Assembly: GCA_027490595.1 (NCBI GenBank)
Contig: JAIXXU010000236.1
Location: 1 to 6,104 of the forward strand
DNA: 6,104 nucleotides
Direction: 5' to 3'
Source of the DNA: Pseudomonadota bacterium
GTDB lineage: Bacteria > Bdellovibrionota_B > Oligoflexia > Silvanigrellales > Silvanigrellaceae
Under the pieces are notes generated by a model. The model was given only the letters and a program-made list of their open reading frames with translations. It made no database searches and was not told the origin of the DNA. A program made the position numbers and the translations under genes. Of the stretch, positions 1 through 5,361 are shown piece by piece. Position 1 is the stretch's first letter; every line of letters begins with the position of its first letter.

Positions 1-51
1 AAACATGATTCCAAAGATGGCGTCGTAGATGCCGAATTTGAAAGCAAGTAA
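1..51 (+). CDS. dnaK: DnaK (Hsp70 chaperone), C-terminal end only
   Basis: Only the last 16 codons and the TAA stop are present. They read KHDSKDGVVDAEFESK. The VVDAEFE motif preceded by a charged linker is the hallmark of the extreme C-terminus of bacterial DnaK, the cytosolic Hsp70 that folds proteins with DnaJ and GrpE in an ATP cycle. Nothing of the ATPase or substrate-binding domains is in the window, so the call rests on this tail alone. A strong intrinsic terminator follows 32 bases after the stop, so dnaJ is not co-transcribed immediately downstream, although it often is in other bacteria. Confidence 0.8.
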   Translation, partial: KHDSKDGVVDAEFESK

Positions 52-83
52 GTAAGTCCATTAGTTCGCAGAGAGTTTCCTCG

Positions 84-116
84 AAAAACCCAGGGCCATA
101 AGCCCTGGGTTTTTTT
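84..116. terminator. Strong bidirectional intrinsic terminator
   Basis: A 13-bp perfect stem (84-96 with 102-114) has a GC-rich core, CCCAGGGC pairing with GCCCTGGG, and a 5-base loop CATAA. It is followed on the + strand by a run of seven T (110-116) and preceded by five A (84-88), which read as a T tract on the minus strand. It closes dnaK on the + strand and probably also catches the minus-strand transcripts of the two small genes that end at 377. If so, their mRNA carries a 3' untranslated tail of about 260 bases. Confidence 0.92.
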
Positions 117-376
117 GTCTGCCTTCCAGGATTGATTAAGCTTAGCATTGTCGTTTGTTTTGTGTCTTGTGTATAGTTGATCCAAATCAGAGGGTCAACG
201 GGTACCTGTTCATTTTTTTGATTTTTTCTGACAAACGGATGACTAGTAGAAATTCGGCACTTAGGGGAAAATTACACGGGCCATGCTGGGCATAGTCAAA
301 ATTCAATTTGACAATACCACTAGGCAAATTTTTTGTGAAGAGCCTATGTTCAAAAAACAGTGAAAAAAAATACAAG
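117..376. other. Gene-poor spacer between the terminator and the small-gene pair
   Basis: Between the dnaK stop and the end of the minus-strand gene at 377 there are 325 bases with no convincing gene. Besides the terminator at the left, the stretch holds T-rich runs (210-230), a HindIII-like palindrome TAAGCTTA near 137-144, and a 6-bp dyad at 295-312. A 62-codon minus-strand frame (187-375) opens with TTG immediately after the 377-787 stop codon and has no visible ribosome binding site, so it is not called. The region most likely serves as the 3' untranslated tail of the minus-strand operon. Confidence 0.5.
295..312. repeat. Small inverted repeat GTCAAA-N6-TTTGAC
   Basis: A perfect 6-bp inverted repeat with a 6-base spacer (ATTCAA). 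It lies in the putative 3' tail of the minus-strand small-gene pair. The arms are too AT-rich for a stable terminator hairpin, and no T tract follows on either strand. It could be a protein-binding dyad or chance in AT-rich DNA. Confidence 0.3.
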
Positions 377-787
377 CTAACTTTGAACTTGTTCTACGCC
401 AACCTCGTATACCATTGGCAGTTCTTGCGATTTTCGGATGAGCTCAGCTTGTTTATTTTGAAGGACAGATGTAACTTTGCCTGAATCTTCTTTATTTTTT
501 AGTTCATTTATTTTGATCTGGATTAAACTAATTTCATCAATCAGGTTTGGAGTTTTAGAAATTTCATCCATGATACTATTAAATTTTTCTTTTTCTTCGA
601 GCGTCAAACCCGTAGTCGTAGAGTACCTATGGTACTTACTAACATCCTTTGGATCTGAACTAATAACAATTTGATTGTCAGCTTTTTTCTCAACAACCAC
701 CCCTGATTGAGAAAAATTGCCTGTGGTAGAAACCAAGTCTCCAACCTCAAGAGCGTCATATTTTGATTTTGAATGTATACCAATCAT
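377..787 (-). CDS. Small hypothetical protein, second gene of a paralogous pair
   Basis: A 136-residue protein of unknown function. ATG at 787 is preceded by a good ribosome site (AAAGGA, 7-base spacing), so the start is well supported. There is no signal peptide and no membrane segment, so it is probably cytosolic. The N-terminal half alternates short hydrophobic strands with turns (LEVGDLVS at 13-20, GVVVEKK at 29-35, QIVISS at 39-44), which suggests a small beta-barrel. The C-terminal half (about 62-122) is charged and helical, possibly a helical hairpin, and ends in LPMVYEV (123-129). The gene lies 21 bases after the stop of 809-1192, in the same direction, and the two proteins share spaced residues: G60-L61, F69, M73, L109, N111, I117, K119, L123-P124 and Y127 match the neighbour at a constant offset of 8 then 9 residues. 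I do not recognise the family. The barrel loosely recalls KOW/SH3-like nucleic-acid-binding domains, but that is speculation. Confidence 0.8.
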   Translation of the reverse strand: MIGIHSKSKYDALEVGDLVSTTGNFSQSGVVVEKKADNQIVISSDPKDVSKYHRYSTTTGLTLEEKEKFNSIMDEISKTPNLIDEISLIQIKINELKNKEDSGKVTSVLQNKQAELIRKSQELPMVYEVGVEQVQS

Positions 788-808
788 CAGTGAATCCTTT
801 CTAAATCA

Positions 809-1192
809 TTAAACTTCAAAATTTTTTGCATCCATTGAATAGCCAACAGGGAGAACTCGTTCTTTTGTGATTGTATATTGCAGTTCATTGTTTAAGTAAC
901 GCAAAAGCCTGGGATCGGCGCGGTCTGTTTTAAGTTTTTTGATTTTTTCAAAAAGATCATTTACTGCTTTTTGTTTGTCAGAATTATCTACCTGGGCCAT
1001 AGTTTGGGAAAAGGTTTGTCGCGAAGCTTCATCTAAGCCATTTTTCACACCAAATTTAACGTTTTTCTGAATTTCACTGAAGTCGTTGTTTACTGAAACT
1101 GTCCCAGCGTTAGAATCAACCTTTGTAACGCTAACGGGATCTCCGCTGGGAGTCCATAAGGTATCATGAAGACGTATTGCAGATGCCGCCAT
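809..1192 (-). CDS. Small hypothetical protein, first gene of a paralogous pair
   Basis: A 127-residue protein of unknown function. The frame can be extended to a TTG at 1225 or an ATG at 1207, but only the ATG at 1192 has a proper ribosome site (GAGGG, 8 bases upstream), and this start also removes an unlike hydrophobic prefix (FLVFF). The protein then begins MAASAIRLHDTLWTPSGD. The N-terminal half shows short beta-like segments (about 5-35). The C-terminal half is helical and basic (KKLK near 85-88), ending in LPVGYSM (114-120). The order of parts and about eleven spaced identities (G52-L53, F61, M65, L100, N102, I108, K110, L114-P115, Y118) match the downstream gene at 377-787, so the two look like an old tandem duplication transcribed together. 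There is no export signal and no recognised domain. It is divergent from the gene at 1381, with a dyad in the shared spacer. Confidence 0.8.
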   Translation of the reverse strand: MAASAIRLHDTLWTPSGDPVSVTKVDSNAGTVSVNNDFSEIQKNVKFGVKNGLDEASRQTFSQTMAQVDNSDKQKAVNDLFEKIKKLKTDRADPRLLRYLNNELQYTITKERVLPVGYSMDAKNFEV

Positions 1193-1200
1193 CGGCTTTA

Positions 1201-1205
1201 CCCTC
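1201..1205 (-). promoter_or_regulatory. Ribosome binding site that fixes the 1192 start
   Basis: On the minus strand this reads GAGGG, 8 bases before ATG at 1192. No comparable site precedes the alternative starts at 1207 (ATG) and 1225 (TTG), where the upstream sequence is T-rich. The site overlaps the 1207 ATG by one base, which makes the longer protein unlikely. Confidence 0.7.
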
Positions 1206-1303
1206 ATAAAGAAAACTAAAAACAAATATTTTTAAAATTCTACACTTGCAAACTTTAGTTTCATATAGGCGAGAAATTACAGCAATAAAGTGATTTTCGA
1301 CAG

Positions 1304-1331
1304 CGGGTAAAGTTTGGGCAAAATTTACCCG
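1304..1331. promoter_or_regulatory. Perfect 8-bp dyad CGGGTAAA-N12-TTTACCCG, possible operator
   Basis: Arms at 1304-1311 and 1324-1331 are exact reverse complements, with centres 20 bases apart, about two helical turns, as expected for a dimeric repressor contacting one face of DNA. It lies in the 188-base spacer between the divergent starts at 1192 (minus) and 1381 (plus), 50 bases upstream of the latter. A hairpin is possible but the 12-base loop and missing T tract argue against a terminator. A smaller dyad, AAACTTTAGTTT, lies at 1250-1261 nearer the minus-strand gene. No regulator gene is recognisable nearby, and the operator role is inferred from position and symmetry only. Confidence 0.45.
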
Positions 1332-1380
1332 AACTAGCGCATAAGATAAGTCATCCTATTGAAAACCTGGACCAAAAATC

Positions 1381-1665
1381 ATGAACTCGAAATGCAAAAA
1401 ACAAAAAAGTAATTCAATTATTCATGAAAATATAGAGTTATTGAGTGACTTTGAATTTCTCAATAGCTTAAAAAATTTAGATTCAGGTTTAGCTCATGAA
1501 TTGCTTCAAAGCCACCTCACTTATTTAGAACACTTAAACAAAAAATATTTCAAACAATTTAATGGTAAGAATGAAGAAAATTTATCCTCAACAATTGAAG
1601 ATCTCAGCAATATTCATGCAGCACTGAACCTTAATCGAAAATATCTCAATCATAGAAAAAGCTAA
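1381..1665 (+). CDS. Small hypothetical helical protein
   Basis: A 94-residue protein I do not recognise. ATG at 1381 is the first start in the frame, and only a weak GGA (1369-1371, 9 bases away) stands as a ribosome site, so translation may be modest. The N-terminus is basic and polar (KCKKQK at 4-9). The rest is rich in Leu, Asn, Glu and Lys and reads as two or three amphipathic helices (about 17-35, 36-60 and 66-90), with no signal peptide, membrane segment or catalytic motif. A T run (1668-1674) follows the stop but has no GC-rich hairpin before it. It is divergent from the paralogous pair and codirectional with the gene at 1811, 145 bases downstream. It could be a small adaptor or regulatory protein, but nothing in the sequence decides this. 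Its composition resembles coding DNA of the neighbours, which supports it being real. Confidence 0.6.
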   Translation: MNSKCKKQKSNSIIHENIELLSDFEFLNSLKNLDSGLAHELLQSHLTYLEHLNKKYFKQFNGKNEENLSSTIEDLSNIHAALNLNRKYLNHRKS

Positions 1666-1797
1666 CGTTTTTTTGTCAATACCAAGCTAAATTTACCTGC
1701 ATCTCATTATTAAGTGAGCCGAAACACAAATTAAGAACACATTATCAATATAGAGATTGCGTGCTCTAAAAATACTGGATGTATTTTTTATAATGGC

Positions 1798-1803
1798 AGG
1801 AGG
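1798..1803 (+). promoter_or_regulatory. Consensus Shine-Dalgarno AGGAGG fixing the 1811 start
   Basis: AGGAGG lies 7 bases before ATG at 1811, a full consensus match at ideal spacing. It settles the start against the earlier in-frame ATG at 1793 and TTG at 1757, neither of which has a ribosome site. It is the best canonical site in the window and suggests efficient translation of an otherwise obscure gene. Confidence 0.85.
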
Positions 1804-1810
1804 CCTTTTT

Positions 1811-2143
1811 ATGAATATAGGATTGATAAAAAAAAGAGTTGCTGAATTACAAAAGGACAATTCAACCTTACTTTGGCTTGAAGGCTCAATGTATGAAATG
1901 GTAACAAATGTAAATTTTATCAACAATAAAATTGCTATCAAACTTCAAAATGGAACAACAAGGCTTCTTAATTTTGAAAAATACCTAATGACAACTGTAG
2001 GAATTCAATTTTGGTGCCAAGAAAAACCCGGCGTACTCTACAGATGGGACTTAGCATCTCAAACGGAATCCTTAAAAGAGTGTTACCAAACTACCGTGCC
2101 TGACGACGACCCTCCGCCAACACCACCATATCTCGTGGCTTGA
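1811..2143 (+). CDS. Small hypothetical protein with acidic, proline-rich tail
   Basis: A 110-residue protein of unknown function, starting at 1811 because of the perfect ribosome site. Residues 4-20 form a charged helix (KKRVAELQKD). The centre (20-80) looks beta-rich, with aromatic positions W22, Y28, F36, F55, F67, W68, Y77 and W79, and motifs such as KIAIKLQNGTTRLLNF (40-55), so it is probably a small compact fold. C69 and C91 are the only cysteines. The last 13 residues are unusual: three Asp (98-100), then five Pro among six residues (101-106), ending YLVA, a tail likely to be disordered. There is no signal peptide. The stop lies 4 bases from the stop of the convergent ABC-F gene, with no terminator hairpin visible between them, so the two transcripts probably overlap at their 3' ends. 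The family is not recognised. Confidence 0.75.
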   Translation: MNIGLIKKRVAELQKDNSTLLWLEGSMYEMVTNVNFINNKIAIKLQNGTTRLLNFEKYLMTTVGIQFWCQEKPGVLYRWDLASQTESLKECYQTTVPDDDPPPTPPYLVA

Positions 2144-2147
2144 TAGC

Positions 2148-3782
2148 TTACTTACCAAGAATATTGGGAAATCCGCTAATTTCAGCAAGGTGAGAAAAAT
2201 CCTCTAAATTTCCCTGAAACAATGCACTTCTGCCATCGGGCGTCATAGCAAAAATATGTGTACAAACTTCATTAATAAATATTCTGTCATGGCTGACAAA
2301 GAAAACAGAACCTTCATATTCTTCCAGAGCTTGAGCTAGCATCTCACAACTAGACATATCTAAGTGGTTTGTTGGCTCATCAAGGATCAAAAAATTAGCA
2401 TCTTGTAATAACAAGGCTGCAAGTCCTAAGCGGCTTTTTTCTCCTCCAGATAAAAAACCTACTTTTTTAAAAGCATCATCGCCTTTAAATAAAAAACTAC
2501 CCATAGTTTTTCTTGCTTGACGTTCTGTAATCATAGGAGAAATATCAAGTAAATTCTCAAGTAATGTCTTTTTTTCATCAAAATAATCGAGTTGATCTTG
2601 TGCAAAATAACCTTTCATGACGTTATGACCAAACTCAAACTCACCTTCTAAAGGGGAAACTACACCAGAAATTGTTTTTAATAATGTAGACTTTCCAATT
2701 CCATTTGCACCAATGACAGCAATTTTTTGACCACGAAATATTTTTAAATTTACATTTTTAGCCAATGCCTTTTTGGGATTGTAACCAATGCTGAGGTTCT
2801 TCATATTTATAATTTCTTTGCCACTTTGAGGAGGTGGTCGAAAATGGAAGACAATTTCTTCAGGAGATGTCTCGACGTCAACCTCACTTTCCAAGTCTCG
2901 CATCTTGGATAGCATTTTCATTCTACTTTGTGCCTGCTTTGCCTTAGAAGCTTTTGCTTTGAATCGCTCCACAAATCTTTCCAATTCAGCCATTCGTTTT
3001 TGCAACCGCTCTTTAGACTTGGTGTCAAGCTCCATTCGTTTTTCACGTTCATTTAGAAAGTAATCAAAATTACCCTTGTAAAAATTCAACTTTCCTTGCG
3101 TTAAATGAAGCGTAATAGTTGATAGCTTATTTAATAAATCTCGATCATGAGAGACAAACAAAAGCGTGCCTGAAAAATTTTGTAAATAATTTTCTACCCA
3201 AATAAGGCTTGGCAAATCTAAGTGATTCGTAGGTTCATCAAGTATAAGAAAATCTGGATCATTGAGAAATACCTTAGTAAGCTCAAGTCTCATACGCCAT
3301 CCACCAGAAAGATCCTTGGGATTTTTCTCGAATTCTGACGTTTGAAAGCCCAAACCAACCAAAATACTTTTTGCTAAAGATGGCAAACTTTCGCCACCAC
3401 TTTCTCGCCACAGGGTTTCCAATCTGTCATACTTTTTATGCACATCTTCGCTATAGGAGGTTTCCATCTTAGATAAAACCTCATCAAGCTCTTTTTGAAT
3501 TTTAGCTAGTTTTAGACACCCAGAAATAGCCTCTTCCAAAACAGTACTTTTAGGATTGTGGTTGGGTTCCTGAGGCAAGTAACCAATGCGCACACTTGAA
3601 GGAATGAGAACCTTGCCAGCCTCAAGTTCTTCAAGACCGCATAAAATGTTCAGCAAGGTAGATTTTCCTGCTCCATTTGCACCTACCAATGCAATTCGTT
3701 CTCCCACAGGAAAATGATAAGAAACACTGTTTAAAATAATTTTTTTTCCATAATTTTTTTTAAGTTCTTCAATTCTGATCAT
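2148..3782 (-). CDS. ABC-F family ribosome-associated ATPase, YheS-like
   Basis: A 544-residue cytosolic protein with two ABC ATPase domains and no membrane segment, the ABC-F design. These proteins bind the ribosomal E site and act on translation; some protect ribosomes from antibiotics. Domain 1: Walker A GANGAGKST (34-42), Q-loop Q71, an arm insertion (about 90-135), signature LSGGWRMRL (158-166), Walker B LILDEP (179-184) with catalytic E183, and H-loop H212. The linker that contacts P-site tRNA spans about 240-315 and has a basic core, RFKAKASKAKQAQSRMKML (273-291). Domain 2: Walker A GANGIGKST (358-366), Q395 in GYFAQDQLDY, signature LSGGEKSRL (444-452), Walker B (465-470) with E469, and H498. 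The GWRMRL signature, KAKQAQSR linker and GYFAQ.QL motif recall E. coli YheS, but the roughly 90-residue C-terminal extension of YheS is absent. All catalytic residues are intact. The ATG at 3782 has no clear ribosome site. It is probably a housekeeping paralogue rather than a resistance factor. Confidence 0.95.
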   Translation of the reverse strand: MIRIEELKKNYGKKIILNSVSYHFPVGERIALVGANGAGKSTLLNILCGLEELEAGKVLIPSSVRIGYLPQEPNHNPKSTVLEEAISGCLKLAKIQKELDEVLSKMETSYSEDVHKKYDRLETLWRESGGESLPSLAKSILVGLGFQTSEFEKNPKDLSGGWRMRLELTKVFLNDPDFLILDEPTNHLDLPSLIWVENYLQNFSGTLLFVSHDRDLLNKLSTITLHLTQGKLNFYKGNFDYFLNEREKRMELDTKSKERLQKRMAELERFVERFKAKASKAKQAQSRMKMLSKMRDLESEVDVETSPEEIVFHFRPPPQSGKEIINMKNLSIGYNPKKALAKNVNLKIFRGQKIAVIGANGIGKSTLLKTISGVVSPLEGEFEFGHNVMKGYFAQDQLDYFDEKKTLLENLLDISPMITERQARKTMGSFLFKGDDAFKKVGFLSGGEKSRLGLAALLLQDANFLILDEPTNHLDMSSCEMLAQALEEYEGSVFFVSHDRIFINEVCTHIFAMTPDGRSALFQGNLEDFSHLAEISGFPNILGK

Positions 3783-4004
3783 AATATATTAAATCACTTT
3801 TCGTTAAAAGTATAAGCCAACAACAAATTCTAAAAAAGAGCTATCCCCTTTATTTCACGAACCTACACAAATTTCTTTCCTGGATATTTTTGCCCAGCAT
3901 AAAAATGATGGCGGCAAGTATTGCTCTCAAGTCTTCGCTAAGAATCTTTTATCCTATGAATTCAGAAGAAAATCTTATTGATACAAAAAAACAGGGAGCT
4001 CTCC
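3783..4004. other. Divergent intergenic region between the ABC-F gene and flgG
   Basis: These 222 bases must hold the promoters of the ABC-F gene (leftward) and, unless the operon is fed from elsewhere, of flgG (rightward). On the minus strand TATACT (3814 down to 3809) is a good -10 candidate about 27 bases before the ABC-F start, but its -35 position is only a T tract. On the plus strand no clear sigma-70, sigma-28 or sigma-54 site was found: TGG-GC elements at 3909-3924 resemble sigma-54 but the spacing is one base too long. The absence of flgF immediately upstream of flgG suggests that the flagellar operon begins here. Confidence 0.4.
3993..3998 (+). promoter_or_regulatory. Ribosome binding site of flgG
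   Basis: AGGGAG lies 6 bases before ATG at 4005. It selects this ATG over a TTG nine codons upstream (3978), and the resulting N-terminus MFRSLNTAATGM matches the usual FlgG start. Confidence 0.75.
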
Positions 4005-4793
4005 ATGTTTAGGAGCTTAAACACCGCCGCCACTGGTATGGACTGCGAACAACAACTCATAGATACAATTGCCAACAATTTAGCAAACGTAAACACCACA
4101 GGTTTTAAAGCGAGCCGCGCTAATTTTCAAGACCTTTTCTATGAAAACGTCCGTGCTCCTGGTCTTCAGACCACAAATGGAACCGTGACACCAAGTGGTG
4201 TTCAAGTGGGAAACGGAGCTAAGCTTGTTTCAGTTGAAAAGTCTTTTGAAGAAGGCTCAATGAAAATCACAAATAAAGACACTGACGTGGCAATTACAGG
4301 AAAAGGTTTTTTTAGAGTTCAAATGCCAGATGGCAGCGTCTCTTACAGTCGAGATGGATCGTTTCATCGTAACGCCGATGGTCGCCTAGTTACAGGGGAA
4401 GGTCTTCCTCTCATTCCTGAAATCATCATCCCAAATAATGCCCTTCAACTTCAAATTGGTATCGATGGCTTGGTAACCGCAAAAGTTAACGGAGAAATTG
4501 AGCCTAGAAACCTTGGACAAATTCAATTGGCTAACTTTATCAACCCGGCTGGTCTGAGTGCTATGGGACGAAATCTTTTTACTCAAACTCCTGCTTCTGG
4601 AGAACCTAATATCACGAATCCTGGAGACAACGGTACTGGGGTAATCCAACAAGGACAATTGGAAGCAAGCAACGTAAACATTGTCTCTCAAATGGTAGAC
4701 ATGATTATGGGACAAAAAGCTTATGAACTTAACAGCAAAGTTGTAAAAACTGGCGAAGAAATGATGGCTTCTACTAATCAAATGATTGGATAA
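4005..4793 (+). CDS. flgG: Flagellar distal rod protein FlgG
   Basis: 262 residues, the usual length for FlgG (about 260). FlgG polymerises at the tip of the proximal rod to form the distal rod, the driveshaft that crosses the peptidoglycan and outer membrane inside the P and L rings; it is exported by the flagellar type III apparatus and so has no signal peptide. The N-terminal rod motif is at 23-41 (ANNLANVNTTGFKASRANF). Residues about 46-72 (YENVRAPG, then PSGVQVGNG) match the FlgG-specific segment that separates it from hook protein FlgE. The central DUF1078-type region has DVAITGKGFFRV (94-105) and YSRDGSFHRNADGRLV (114-129). The C-terminal helix motif, GQLEASNVNIVSQMVDMI, starts at 217 and continues to about 260. 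The only odd point is Cys14, in a place usually held by a small residue. It heads flgG-flgA-flgH, with 16 bases to flgA. Upstream is the unrelated divergent ABC-F gene rather than flgF. Confidence 0.97.
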   Translation: MFRSLNTAATGMDCEQQLIDTIANNLANVNTTGFKASRANFQDLFYENVRAPGLQTTNGTVTPSGVQVGNGAKLVSVEKSFEEGSMKITNKDTDVAITGKGFFRVQMPDGSVSYSRDGSFHRNADGRLVTGEGLPLIPEIIIPNNALQLQIGIDGLVTAKVNGEIEPRNLGQIQLANFINPAGLSAMGRNLFTQTPASGEPNITNPGDNGTGVIQQGQLEASNVNIVSQMVDMIMGQKAYELNSKVVKTGEEMMASTNQMIG

Positions 4794-4809
4794 TAAATCA
4801 AGGTAAACA

Positions 4810-5361
4810 ATGATTGACCATGTTCCCCCAACATATATTGAATACAAAAGCCTTTCTTCCTCAACATCTGTTGCGGAGTCACAAAAAGACATAATTTCAC
4901 TTGCCTTAAAACATATTCATGAAAATTGGGCGTTAGTTGAAACCAATCATCTTTCCAACAATGAATATTGGCAGGTAAAGTGCTTGAGATGTCCTACTTC
5001 ACTTACAGAAACAATGGAACTGGATTTAAACTCTGTTGTAGTTGATGAAGTATCTGGTACCGATTCTCCTACCCTTTCCTTTCAAACTCTTACAAATCAT
5101 AGAAACAGCAATGTCTGGAAAATATCCTTAAAACATGTCTATCCCGTTGTTATTCATAAGAATGATCTTGTGAAAGTGATTCTTCAGAAAAATGATGGGC
5201 TTACTATCCAAAGTACTGGACAAGCGTTACAAGAAGGATCTATCGGAAAAGTAATTCCAGTAAAAGTTCGTTCATTTTTCTCAAAAAGTTCATATCCATC
5301 TCAAACGACAATTGAATCAAAAGTGATGGGCCCAGGAGAGGTTTCTTATGTTTACAGATGA
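4810..5361 (+). CDS. flgA: FlgA-like P-ring chaperone, without a signal peptide
   Basis: 183 residues. FlgA normally acts in the periplasm, where it binds FlgI and helps it assemble into the P ring around the rod. The C-terminal SAF/ChapFlgA domain is recognisable: a KNDLVKVILQKNDGLTIQS segment (117-135, the 'GD.V' and 'G..I...G' pattern), GQALQEGSIGKVIPVKV (137-153), and MGPGEVSYV near the end (173-181), equal to the usual V.GPG.V. The N-terminal half is poorly conserved; it has a lone C58-x-x-C61 motif. Family members are usually 220-240 residues with a Sec signal, but here the N-terminus (MIDHVPPTYIEYKS) is polar. The start cannot lie further upstream, because TAA occurs in frame at 4804-4806. 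AAGG sits 6 bases before the ATG. Position between flgG and flgH supports the assignment. Either export uses another route, or the gene has lost its leader. Confidence 0.8.
   Translation: MIDHVPPTYIEYKSLSSSTSVAESQKDIISLALKHIHENWALVETNHLSNNEYWQVKCLRCPTSLTETMELDLNSVVVDEVSGTDSPTLSFQTLTNHRNSNVWKISLKHVYPVVIHKNDLVKVILQKNDGLTIQSTGQALQEGSIGKVIPVKVRSFFSKSSYPSQTTIESKVMGPGEVSYVYR
5334..5341 (+). promoter_or_regulatory. Strong ribosome binding site of flgH inside flgA
   Basis: AGGAGAGG ends 6 bases before ATG at 5348. It lies within the last codons of flgA, so flgH translation is probably coupled to that of flgA. It favours the long form of FlgH; the internal ATGs at 5486 and 5501 have no site of similar quality (only GGGA 13-14 bases before 5486). 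Confidence 0.75.

Noticed and set aside
308..313. Consensus -35 TTGACA on the plus strand
   Set aside because: No -10 box at 16-18 bases and no plus-strand gene downstream.
187..375. 62-codon minus-strand frame just after the stop of the 377-787 gene
   Set aside because: It starts with TTG, has no ribosome site, and its sequence has no recognisable domain pattern; more likely untranslated tail.
1656..1674. A-run and T-run flanking the stop of the 1381-1665 gene as a terminator
   Set aside because: The possible stem is only A-T pairs and the inner G and C do not pair.
1789..1794. Perfect -10 box TATAAT upstream of the gene at 1811
   Set aside because: Transcription would start about 1801, inside the Shine-Dalgarno site at 1798-1803, and no -35 box lies at the right distance.
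3809..3837. Minus-strand promoter for the ABC-F gene (TATACT with a T tract 17 bases upstream)
   Set aside because: The -10 box is good, but the -35 position TTTTTT matches the consensus at only two bases; mentioned in the spacer entry, not called.
3909..3924. Sigma-54-like TGG...TTGC element upstream of flgG
   Set aside because: The GG and GC dinucleotides are separated by 11 bases, not the 10 that sigma-54 requires, and the -24 box is a poor match.
3905..4012. 35-codon plus-strand frame (MMAASIALKSS...) overlapping the flgG start by 8 bases, a possible leader peptide
   Set aside because: Two adjacent ATGs but no ribosome site upstream, and no sign of attenuator hairpins; the overlap alone is not enough.
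4386..4892. 168-codon minus-strand frame antisense to flgG and flgA
   Set aside because: It is a shadow of strongly supported flagellar genes on the other strand and has no family features.
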